Origin: CAJBLF01 sp041679065
GTDB lineage: Bacteria; Patescibacteriota; Gracilibacteria; Absconditabacterales; Absconditicoccaceae
Assembly: GCA_041679065.1 (NCBI GenBank)
Contig: JBBABI010000025.1
Coordinates: 1 to 14,116, forward strand
Length of the DNA stretch: 14,116 nt
Direction of reading: 5' to 3'
Shown here: positions 7,395-12,612 of the stretch, one piece after another
Position numbering within the stretch: the first letter of the stretch is position 1
Layout: each line of letters opens with the position of its first letter
The notes under the pieces: model-generated
The model's database searches: none
The model's input: only the letters and a program-made list of their open reading frames with translations
What the model was told of the DNA's origin: nothing
Program-made: the position numbers and the translations under genes

Positions 7395-7556
7395 CGTCAT
7401 TGCGAGGAACAGCCTGTCCCGGACCATCGGGAAAGCAATCCAAATTGAGATCATTAGATTGCCACGTCTCATTGTTACCAGTCTACCCATCGTAGTTCTA
7501 CGAGGCGCGGCGGCAGGCAGGTTCGGCCTACCATAGGCAGGTAAACTCGCAAAGAC
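7395..7556. repeat. Full dispersed palindromic element (CGTCATTGCGAGG type) with GC-rich insert
   Basis: CGTCATTGCGAGGA at 7395 has a degenerate inverted partner ending CTCGCAAAGAC (7546-7556). Inside are GAAAGCAATCC, a CCCG/CGGG hairpin (7418-7431), CGTAG/CTACG, and a GC-rich stretch with repeated GGCAGG. The element resembles palindromic repeats scattered through several bacterial genomes, including Rickettsia RPE-like elements. A related half copy is at 1142-1170, and a related segment (CCTACC..GGCAGGTAAA) recurs inside the RNA gene at 7745-7762. Confidence 0.65.
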
Positions 7557-7569
7557 AAATATTGAAATG

Positions 7570-7595
7570 AAAAAACTGGTGGAATACCAGCCAGT
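7570..7595 (-). terminator. Terminator of the structured RNA
   Basis: Minus strand: ACTGG (7595-7591) pairs with CCAGT (7579-7576 region) around a further GG/CC-paired loop, followed by six T. It has the same style as the CTGG-rich terminators at 10353-10377 and 12118-12142. Confidence 0.75.
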
Positions 7596-7985
7596 TCTCT
7601 ATGTTATTGCGCTTATTGCTATTATTTATAAGGAAAAGCGTCAGGATAGGCTTCATACAGCCTATGTAAATAAACAACTCAGTGCTGCCTATTTAAATAG
7701 AATTTATACCGCCTGTTTTCGAAATCTGTATTCACTTCACTTCGCCTACCTTGGCAGGTAAATTCGTGCTTACAGTTTCTCAAATCGTTGGTATAACTCT
7801 CGCATCCAAAAGCAAGACTTGATAGACTCTTTTGGTGGTCGAGTTTATAAGGTACCTGACGCTATTCCGGGTTCTATCCGATCTTATGGGGTATAAGGTC
7901 TAGATAGAGTTTAAGGAGGAAATACCTCCAACATAGTTACCTACACAAAGGGTGTTGTGAAGCCTTACGTTAAGTGGCTATGTTG
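7570..7985 (-). ncRNA. Candidate structured non-coding RNA, about 415 nt, class not identified
   Basis: This 416-nt stretch has a strong minus-strand promoter (7991-8018) and an intrinsic terminator but no credible reading frame on the minus strand, even with UGA as Gly. It folds into nested helices. Near the 5' end is a 9-bp stem CCAACATAG/CTATGTTGG (7986-7978, 7936-7928) holding two small hairpins; then GGAGG/CCTCC (7929-7915) and CTTAT/ATAAG (7897-7883). A 9-bp long-range helix AGCGTCAGG/CCTGACGCT (7863-7855, 7645-7637) closes a multibranch domain. Its arms are CCAAAAG/CTTTTGG (7835-7806), TTATACC/GGTATAA (7796-7790, 7710-7704) enclosing AAACTGTA/TACAGATTT (one bulged A) and then CCTGC/GGTAGG-type pairing, and ATAGGCT/AGCCTAT (7665-7646). 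A pair that is G-U on the minus strand would be A-C on the plus strand, supporting the orientation. It lacks the RNase P, tmRNA and SRP signatures I checked. Function unknown. Confidence 0.6.
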
Positions 7986-7990
7986 GTTCA

Positions 7991-8018
7991 ATTATACTCC
8001 GGAAATCGTTTTTTGCAA
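7991..8018 (-). promoter_or_regulatory. Promoter of the structured RNA
   Basis: Minus strand -35 TTGCAA (8018-8013), 16-nt spacer, perfect -10 TATAAT (7996-7991). The predicted start near 7984 coincides with the first base pairs of the 5' helix CCAACATAG. Confidence 0.7.
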
Positions 8019-8020
8019 AG

Positions 8021-8042
8021 AAAAGCCCGTAAGCAGGAGCTT
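8021..8042 (-). terminator. Weak terminator after the 440-aa gene
   Basis: Minus strand: AAGCTC (8042-8037) pairs with GGGCTT (8028-8023), one G-U pair, followed by a short T run. It lies just before the RNA promoter and about 92 nt after the stop of the 440-aa gene. The intervening 3' UTR holds a 14-bp palindrome, ATATGATATCATAT, near 8074-8087. Confidence 0.45.
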
Positions 8043-8133
8043 AGGACCTTATTTTGGATTGACTTTTATGTAATATGATATCATATGGTATTACTTCGGG
8101 TGGTAGATGATAGCTTTTGGTTATCTTGGGATA

Positions 8134-9456
8134 TTATTTGCGTTTCTTATTTGTTGTAACCTCTGGATTCCCTTCTTGATGTTCGTTTAATTTTGGGAGG
8201 AGGCTATTTGATAGGATTAGAGAAAAAGCTGGAGCTAATCAGCTTTCACCAAGAAGTGCAAAGATATCATCTAATGCTCCATAACTTAAGTCATCTATTT
8301 TAAGGTCTATCAATGGTCTACGGACATCTTTTTCTGAACCATCATCAGCATCTATAATGAATCTGTACCGTTTGCCGTTGCCATATCTTTCTTGATGCTG
8401 TTTGTAATATAACATTCCATCAATAGATTTTCCAGCCATCTCACTGCCCGTAAATGGTTGCGATCCATCTTTGGTCTTTATGTAGAGTTCATTTCTATAG
8501 TATAATCACAATAATAGCAGTTTTTCGTAGATTTTATAACTGCTATTTACTATCTTTGCAGTATCACCAGATATTTCTGTGTCTTGATGAATTGCTTCAT
8601 ACTCTTCAAATCGTCTGCTAAGCGTACTTAGATTTCCAAACATTCTTTCCATCTCATTTCTTAGCCCTATTTTGACCAATGTATTGTTGTATTTGATAAT
8701 TTCGTTATGTGAATCCATGGTGCTGGATTCTTTTTTTTCTTCTGAAATTGGAGTTCTGATCTCTCGTTCAAGAATTCTTTTTTCGTCATCGTTTAGTTGT
8801 GACCAAGATCTTTGATTCTCTCCAGAAAAAGCTGCTTTCTCAAAAATTTTGAATAACTTTTCTATGGTAGGCAAATGTTCTTTGATTCGTTCTTTGCTGA
8901 TAATGTCTTTACGCCCATATTCTGATTCGGGGTTGCTATGAATACCAAGCATTTTGACTGCTGGAAGCAAAAGTCATTTCCTATCAGTATCAATAACTTT
9001 TAGTAATGTGTCTAGCTCTAGGAGAATCTCCATATCTTCCTTCTTGAATGATGATTCATTTTCTCCATCATATGAAAACTCTGAAGTTATGCGTAATCTT
9101 TCCATTATTTGCTCAATGCTGGGATCTTTTAGCTCTATAAGCTCCTTTTTATCTTTGTTTTCCGGTAAATTGAGCCAAATTTCCCAAGCTATCTTGTATC
9201 CCTTGTGTTGGTTATTCAATTCTTCGGTTAACCATTGTAATAATCTATCAAGTATATTAATATTTTTGAAATTGTCGGTTGATAGGATGTCATACAATTC
9301 TTTCACATGCAGAGAAATTTGTATTTCTATTTTCTCTCCTTCTTTCAGAATGATATGAAGGAATTTTTTCCCTTCTTTTTCTACAATAGAAAATCCTTGG
9401 ATATCCTTTATTCCAATATTTTTATCATTTCCGGATTTTTCAATGTTGCTTGCCAC
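8134..9456 (-). CDS. Unknown soluble protein, 440 aa
   Basis: A single frame from GTG 9456 to TAA 8134-8136, joined across three TGA codons (8974-8976, 8506-8508 and 8239-8241) read as Gly; in the standard code it breaks into three pieces. No in-frame ATG lies between the promoter and GTG 9456. The N-terminal ~75 residues look beta-rich then helical (FSIVEKEGKKFLHIILKEGE, KIEIQISLHVKELYDIL). The middle is charged and helical (HLPTIEKLFKIFEKAAFSGE; LNDDEKRILEREIRTPISEE). The C-terminal part has strands (KRYRFIIDADDGSEKDVRRP) and a helical end. No TM segment or signal peptide. Only 3 of about 27 glycines are TGA, lower than in gdhA or alaS. It has its own promoter (9487-9514), leader about 24 nt, no Shine-Dalgarno. 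Upstream lies a gdhA-tail fragment (9534-9605). Family not recognised. Confidence 0.8.
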
Positions 9457-9486
9457 TGTAATATGATAATAATAAATTGCAGAGGT

Positions 9487-9514
9487 TTTATATACATTGA
9501 ATTAATTAAGTCAA
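9487..9514 (-). promoter_or_regulatory. Promoter of the 440-aa gene
   Basis: Minus strand -35 TTGACT (9514-9509), 16-nt spacer containing TTAATTAA, -10 TATAAA (9492-9487). It starts 20 bp downstream of the gdhA-tail fragment's stop codon. Confidence 0.65.
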
Positions 9515-9533
9515 GTAAATGATGTCAATTTCT

Positions 9534-9605
9534 TTACACTAATCCTTGTTGGATCATTGCATCAGCTACTTTCTTAAATCCTGCTATATTTGGTAATTTG
9601 ATCAT
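9534..9605 (-). pseudogene. Orphan gdhA 3'-end fragment (copy A), 23 codons
   Basis: Minus strand: ATG at 9605 to TAA 9534-9536 reads MIKLPNIAGFKKVADAMIQQ then GLV. From Asn onward (18 codons) it is identical at protein level to the C-terminus of the gdhA at 12751-14085, while the DNA differs at 10 positions, all synonymous. It is therefore the tail of a diverged, once-functional gdhA allele, not a recent copy of the local one. The ATG may be fortuitous. It lies between the 229-aa and 440-aa genes. A short translated peptide cannot be excluded. Confidence 0.85.
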
Positions 9606-9624
9606 CCTTATTGAATGAGAAAGA

Positions 9625-10314
9625 TTAAAAAGGTCCATAAGGTTCCTCAGGGGGTGGTTGATTTAGAAAATCTTTCCAAGCTCATGTAATTTTTTTCTTA
9701 TAGTAAGGTGTTTTGTTCTCGGGGAGATCTGGTATCGTAATATGATTTTCTTTGCTTGTAAAAACAATTGTTCATTCATCTTCTCCTTTTTCTTCTATCA
9801 TATGTCGATTTTTCCCCTGCTCCCGTTCTTCGGCTATGCCAAGTTCTATTAGTTTTTTTCCTGCTTCCATTATCGCATATTCGTATTTGCCATATGCTTT
9901 TACGTATCTCAAAAACTTTTCTATGTCTTCCTGTTTTCGGTTTTTTTCATTTTCTTCTTGAAGATATCTTTGGAGTGATTTGGGTCATACATATGGTTGT
10001 TTCAAGTAATCGATTAACTTGTGGTAATCTTTTCAGTATTTCCAAAGAATATCCGATAAGATGTGATACGTGCGTCTATGTTTCTTGAAAATCGATAAAT
10101 CCTTTTTAGGATCATTGCTTTCGTTGATCTCTGATAAGAACTGTTTCAGTTCTTTGGTTTCTGATTCAAATTTCTCTATTTGCTTATCTATATCAAATAC
10201 CAAGGTATCAAAAATTTCCTGAGTAAATCAAAATGTTATCAGTTCTTGTCTATCTTCAACTAATTCTAATTCAAATGGTGAGAATGCTCCGGCGACGTTG
10301 GGTGATTTAATCAT
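9625..10314 (-). CDS. Unknown helical soluble protein, 229 aa
   Basis: The frame runs from ATG 10314 to TAA 9625-9627 with five TGA codons read as Gly (5 of 12 glycines), so it is adapted to code 25. It is highly charged and largely helical, with probable coiled coil at ~40-70 (FDIDKQIEKFESETKELKQF) and ~120-160 (QEENEKNRKQEDIEKFLRYV). The C-terminal ~50 residues turn to strands and Pro-rich sequence (HITIPDLPENKTPYYKKK; NQPPPEEPYGPF). No TM segment or signal peptide. The N-terminus MIKSPNVAG resembles the gdhA-tail fragment's MIKLPNIAG. The predicted promoter (10321-10348) would start transcription at or next to the ATG, giving a leaderless mRNA. No clear terminator follows. Family not recognised. 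Confidence 0.85.
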
Positions 10315-10320
10315 GGTTAA

Positions 10321-10348
10321 AATATATACATGTCTATCGATTTTTCAA
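10321..10348 (-). promoter_or_regulatory. Promoter of the 229-aa gene (apparently leaderless)
   Basis: Minus strand -35 TTGAAA (10348-10343), 16-nt spacer, -10 TATATT (10326-10321). A start 6-8 nt after the -10 falls on the A of ATG 10314. The -35 overlaps the conserved linker motif ATTGAAAAA that follows the terminators of this array. Confidence 0.5.
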
Positions 10349-10352
10349 TAAT

Positions 10353-10377
10353 AAAAAAAGGCTGGAAGACCAGCCAG
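10353..10377 (-). terminator. Terminator of the 138-aa gene
   Basis: Minus strand: GGCTGG (10375-10370) and CCAGCC (10365-10360) with loop TCTT, then seven T. Nearly identical to the terminator at 12118-12142. Confidence 0.85.
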
Positions 10378-10380
10378 TTA

Positions 10381-10797
10381 TTAGACTATTTTTTCTGTAT
10401 ATTTCATACAATTTTGTATAATTTCGAATGAGATGATGTTTTCTAAAAGCACGGGAAATGCTTTTTCCAATTTTTCTTCCTTATAATCCTTAGTTTCAAT
10501 GCACACAAGTAATGACACGTCTTTCTTGATATTTGTCATGCCATAAGTAAATACTTGTTTTTCTAATTCTTTCTCGTTATTTTCCCCGGTATTGTAACCA
10601 TCAATGGATTTAGCGATGTACGTTAACGAAACCTTATGGCAAACATGCGGAATTATTCTTTTTTTCCATACACTGGATTCGTTGATGAATAGGCTACAGA
10701 TATTGTCTGTCGCCATTTTTTCGTTGTTTACTGTGATTGTAGGTAAGCTTATTAATGATAATAAACGTTCTACATCATGAATATTTTCTATTTTCAT
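10381..10797 (-). CDS. Unknown soluble protein, 138 aa
   Basis: The frame runs from ATG 10797 to TAA 10381-10383 and ends 4 nt before its terminator stem region. It has no in-frame TGA and only three glycines. It has four cysteines (NICSLF, HVCHKV, LLVCIE, IQNCMK). Secondary structure looks mixed, with a helical start (IHDVERLLSLI), central strands (KVSLTYIAKSIDGY, DVSLLVCIETKDY) and a helical C-terminus (EKLEKAFPVLLENIISFEII). No TM segment or signal peptide. It is a single-gene unit with its own promoter and an inverted repeat over the -10 (10837-10853), suggesting regulation. No Shine-Dalgarno sequence. Family not recognised; an alpha/beta fold of a small enzyme-like or immunity-like protein is possible but unsupported. 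Confidence 0.75.
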   Translation of the reverse strand: MKIENIHDVERLLSLISLPTITVNNEKMATDNICSLFINESSVWKKRIIPHVCHKVSLTYIAKSIDGYNTGENNEKELEKQVFTYGMTNIKKDVSLLVCIETKDYKEEKLEKAFPVLLENIISFEIIQNCMKYTEKIV

Positions 10798-10835
10798 ATG
10801 GATATATTTGGTTTTATATTTGTTAACTGTTGGTT

Positions 10836-10863
10836 ATGATACAAAATGTATCAAGAAAATCAA
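10836..10863 (-). promoter_or_regulatory. Promoter of the 138-aa gene with operator-like palindrome
   Basis: Minus strand -35 TTGATT (10863-10858), 16-nt spacer, -10 TATCAT (10841-10836). A 7-bp inverted repeat TGATACA-AAA-TGTATCA (10837-10853) covers the -10 and most of the spacer, the usual place for a dimeric repressor site. Leader about 32 nt. Confidence 0.6.
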
Positions 10864-10888
10864 CCTTTATTGCAACTCGAAAATTCTC

Positions 10889-10938
10889 AACTTATACCAA
10901 TCCCTGCTGGATTATTGTACTCGGTTTTTCAATGATTA
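10889..10938 (-). repeat. Linker repeat with degenerate gdhA tail (copy B)
   Basis: 50 bp differing at five positions from 11290-11339. Minus strand: AATCATTGAAAAACC then codons reading TIIQQGLV and TAA (10892-10894), followed by GTTGAG, the same bases that follow the true gdhA stop. It lies between the terminator of the 74-aa gene and the promoter of the 138-aa gene. Confidence 0.8.
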
Positions 10939-10962
10939 AAAAAAAGCTCGGATAAACCGAGC
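10938..10962 (-). terminator. Terminator of the 74-aa gene
   Basis: Minus strand: GCTCGG (10962-10957) and CCGAGC (10951-10946) with a 5-nt loop, then eight T. Confidence 0.85.
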
Positions 10963-10993
10963 AAATATATTCATATTTTGCGTTTATGAAGGT

Positions 10994-11218
10994 CTATTTG
11001 CCTCCCTTTAATTTTTTTATTCTGTTTTTCACTCTTCTCGGAGCGTTAGCTTCGGATTCATATCCGCTTTGACCATCAACTTTTTCATAAGTAATTGTTA
11101 CTTTGTTTCTTTTGATGGTGATGGTATACAAAACAGAATCAACTAACACTTCATTTTTTTCTAATTGTCGTGGTTTGTATGCGGGATGAAATTGATCGCC
11201 GCCAACGATATTGGGCAT
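10994..11218 (-). CDS. Unknown small basic protein, 74 aa
   Basis: The frame ends at TAG 10994-10996. Start chosen at ATG 11218 because AAAGGAG lies about 7 nt upstream, the only clear Shine-Dalgarno sequence in the window, and because the upstream ATG at 11263 would precede the predicted transcription start (~11248). The protein begins MPNIVGGDQFHPAYKPRQ, has a beta-like centre (VLVDSVLYTITIKRNKVTIT) and ends in a very basic tail (PRRVKNRIKKLKGGK) that could bind nucleic acid. All six glycines are GGN. No TM segment. Single-gene unit with its own promoter and terminator. The Shine-Dalgarno sequence and lack of TGA set it apart from the core genes and hint at a foreign source. Family not recognised. 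Confidence 0.75.
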   Translation of the reverse strand: MPNIVGGDQFHPAYKPRQLEKNEVLVDSVLYTITIKRNKVTITYEKVDGQSGYESEANAPRRVKNRIKKLKGGK

Positions 11219-11254
11219 GATTATCTCCTTTCTTATTTGTTTATATTTTTGTAA

Positions 11255-11282
11255 AAAATACATATTATATATTTAAAGTCAA
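11255..11282 (-). promoter_or_regulatory. Promoter of the 74-aa gene
   Basis: Minus strand -35 TTGACT (11282-11277), 16-nt spacer, -10 TATTTT (11260-11255). Leader of about 30 nt containing AAAGGAG. Confidence 0.6.
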
Positions 11283-11289
11283 ATCTTTA

Positions 11290-11339
11290 AACTTATGCCA
11301 GTCCCTGCTAGATCATTGTACTTGGTTTTTCAATGATTA
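11290..11339 (-). repeat. Linker repeat with degenerate gdhA tail (copy C)
   Basis: Same 50-bp linker as 10889-10938. Here the tail frame is decayed: one Gln codon has become TAG (ATC TAG CAG) and the last Val codon is GCA. Stop position TAA at 11293-11295. It lies between the terminator of the 210-aa gene and the promoter of the 74-aa gene. Confidence 0.8.
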
Positions 11340-11365
11340 AAAATAGCCCTGAAAAAATCAGGGCT
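11337..11365 (-). terminator. Terminator of the 210-aa membrane protein gene
   Basis: Minus strand: AGCCCTGA (11365-11358) and TCAGGGCT (11352-11345), an 8-bp stem with a T5 loop, then ATTTTTAA. Confidence 0.85.
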
Positions 11366-11385
11366 TCAATATAAACAAATGTCTT

Positions 11386-12018
11386 TTAAATGGTTTTTTC
11401 TTCTCTTCTGGTGTATGAATGTTCATACCATAAGCCACCTCCGAACAGCAGAATAGCGATTGCTAGCGGTAACCAATATCCATTGATTATTCCAGTTTTC
11501 ATAAAGAAAGCTAAAGTGATTACATTTGCGCTAACAAAGATACTAGTACCTAAAAATGCACGCATACCAATTTTCGTCTTATCTAAATCACTTCTATTGG
11601 CATGGGCAGCATATTTATTGCCAGCAGTACTACAACCTGCAAAGCTCATTATCAGAACTGTCATAAAAAACATACAACATGCAAGAACGGTAAGAAGGAG
11701 AGTGCTACAACCAACCATGACAATGCTTTGATAAGTATAGGTAGCAAAAAACAAATCTGGATTAAACCCGACAAATAATCCTATAAACGTAGCGATACCC
11801 GGCATAAATCCGATAACAATACCAAGACGAGCTTTAGCATGAGTTTCATCGCCTTCTAAGGAGATAAGAAAGTTAGTATACCATCCACGAATATGGATTC
11901 TGGCATTATCTTTTTTCTTTATTATCTTCAGGAATTTTACGAACAAAAATCCTGAAATAAATGATAATATCCAAAAAAATACTGTTTCCCATGTGATAAA
12001 CATTAATAGATTTTTCAT
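11386..12018 (-). CDS. Unknown polytopic membrane protein, 210 aa
   Basis: The frame runs from ATG 12018 to TAA 11386-11388. About five TM segments: ~8-28 (ETVFFWILSFISGFLFVKFL), ~66-86 (GIVIGFMPGIATFIGLFVGF), ~98-127 (MVGCSTLLLTVLACCMFFMT and on), ~152-172 (LGTSIFVSANVITLAFFM) and ~178-196 (GYWLPLAIAILLFGGGLWY). A basic loop follows TM1 (KIIKKKDNARIHIRG) and a charged loop joins TM3 and TM4 (HANRSDLDKTKIG). All 18 glycines are GGN; not one is TGA, unlike gdhA, recJ or alaS. No Shine-Dalgarno sequence. It has its own promoter (12060-12087), a 10-bp inverted repeat at the transcription start (12039-12062) and a strong terminator. Family not recognised. Confidence 0.85.
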   Translation of the reverse strand: MKNLLMFITWETVFFWILSFISGFLFVKFLKIIKKKDNARIHIRGWYTNFLISLEGDETHAKARLGIVIGFMPGIATFIGLFVGFNPDLFFATYTYQSIVMVGCSTLLLTVLACCMFFMTVLIMSFAGCSTAGNKYAAHANRSDLDKTKIGMRAFLGTSIFVSANVITLAFFMKTGIINGYWLPLAIAILLFGGGLWYEHSYTRREEKTI

Positions 12019-12038
12019 TTTGTTGTTATTTTAGTTTT

Positions 12039-12087
12039 ACATTATGTTTCTTAACATAATGTATATCTTTTTTGTCCACAAAGTCAA
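12039..12087 (-). promoter_or_regulatory. Promoter of the 210-aa gene with 10-bp inverted repeat at the start site
   Basis: Minus strand -35 TTGACT (12087-12082), 16-nt spacer, -10 TATACA (12065-12060). A perfect inverted repeat ACATTATGTT/AACATAATGT with a 4-nt centre spans 12039-12062, from inside the -10 over the predicted start (~12053). It could be an operator or a 5' hairpin that stabilises the mRNA. Confidence 0.65.
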
Positions 12088-12117
12088 TGCTTAGTTTCTT
12101 GGTCCCCATTCAACAAT

Positions 12118-12142
12118 AAAAAAAGGCTGGAAGACCAGCCAG
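12118..12142 (-). terminator. Terminator of the 102-aa gene
   Basis: Minus strand: GGCTGG (12140-12135) and CCAGCC (12130-12125) with loop TCTT, then seven T. It is followed by ATTGTTGAA...ACCAAG, a degenerate relative of the linker motif at 10889 and 11290. Confidence 0.85.
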
Positions 12143-12164
12143 AAAAAATTATTCTTGAGAAGTA

Positions 12165-12473
12165 TTATTTTAGCAAATGTTGTTGATACTCTGGGTAAAG
12201 TTCGAACAATTTTGCATAAAAGTATTGTACTTCAGCAATATCAGCCATTTTCGCTGATATTTCCCATCCAAATTGTCTTTTCCATAGGATGGTGTTACTC
12301 GTTAATAGTTTGGATATACCATAACTGCATTTCCTGCTGTCTGTAGCTAATATCCATAATCCTGATGGAGTTTCATCATGTTCAGCCTCTCCGATTTCTT
12401 TTTTGTTAACAGGTTGTTTAAGTATTGCTTCAAACAACATAGCTGCTTGTGCTTTGTTAATTTTAATTTTCAT
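12165..12473 (-). CDS. Unknown soluble protein, 102 aa
   Basis: The frame runs from ATG 12473 to TAA 12165-12167. It starts MKIKINKAQAAMLFEAILKQ (helical), has a central part with DETPSGLWILATDSRKCSYG and ILWKRQFGWEISAKM, and ends in a helix with aromatic residues (VQYFYAKLFELYPEYQQHLL). No TM segment, no signal peptide and no in-frame TGA; its four glycines are GGN. It is the first gene after gdhA in the direction of transcription, separated by 277 bp of repeat-rich spacer, and has the best promoter in the window. No Shine-Dalgarno sequence at the start. Family not recognised. Confidence 0.75.
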   Translation of the reverse strand: MKIKINKAQAAMLFEAILKQPVNKKEIGEAEHDETPSGLWILATDSRKCSYGISKLLTSNTILWKRQFGWEISAKMADIAEVQYFYAKLFELYPEYQQHLLK

Positions 12474-12511
12474 GGCGATTATATTTATGTTAGATTTTTA
12501 TTCCTTTTTGG

Positions 12512-12540
12512 GATTATATATAATCTGCTTATAAAGTCAA
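12512..12540 (-). promoter_or_regulatory. Promoter of the 102-aa gene
   Basis: Minus strand -35 TTGACT (12540-12535), 16-nt spacer, -10 TATAAT (12518-12513), almost consensus. GATTATATATAATC (12512-12525) is a perfect palindrome over the -10. Leader about 33 nt. Confidence 0.75.
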
Positions 12541-12577
12541 TCTCAAGAAAGTCAATCTCTCTTAGCCACTTTCTTGA
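12533..12577. repeat. Overlapping direct and inverted repeats at the 102-aa gene promoter
   Basis: AAAGTCAATCTC occurs twice, at 12533-12544 and 12548-12559, 15 bp apart, so the -35 region TTGACTTT is duplicated. TCAAGAAAGT (12543-12552) and ACTTTCTTGA (12568-12577) form a perfect 10-bp inverted repeat. Spacing suits an activator or repressor site, or the remains of a recombination end. Confidence 0.65.
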
Positions 12578-12612
12578 CTGATCATATCTCAACTCTCCCG
12601 GCCTGCTGGGGC

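Noticed and set aside
7236..7490. Minus-strand open frame of 84 codons
   Set aside because: It reads through the dispersed palindromic element and GTGGAAA run; similar peptides arise from the copy at 1142-1220, so this is repeat DNA.
7567..7761. Plus-strand open frame of 64 codons
   Set aside because: It is antisense to the structured RNA, begins inside its terminator, contains palindromic-repeat sequence and has no promoter or protein-like features.
7570..7985. RNase P RNA or tmRNA
   Set aside because: AGAACCCGG and TAAACTCGACC resemble RNase P blocks, but they are in the wrong order and AAAGUCCGG is missing; no tRNA-like T-arm or tag frame for tmRNA. Left as an unidentified RNA.
7864..8006. 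Helix ATT(T)CCGG/CCGGAAT with bulged U, like RNase P helix P4
   Set aside because: The 5' strand lies inside the RNA's promoter spacer, upstream of the predicted start, so it would not be transcribed.
8107..8190. 27-codon plus-strand hydrophobic ORF (MIAFGYLGILFAFLICC...) with TTGACT upstream at about 8059
   Set aside because: It resembles a small toxin-like TM peptide, but it is antisense to the 3' end of the 440-aa gene, and the -35 has no -10 at the spacing used elsewhere here.
8225..8246. AAAGCTG/CAGCTTT hairpin looking like a terminator after residue GES of the 440-aa protein
   Set aside because: The apparent stop there is TGA, which is Gly; the frame continues to TAA at 8134, so the hairpin is inside the coding sequence.
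10994..11263. Start of the 74-aa gene at ATG 11263 (89 aa)
   Set aside because: That ATG lies upstream of the predicted transcription start; ATG 11218 has a Shine-Dalgarno sequence at proper distance.
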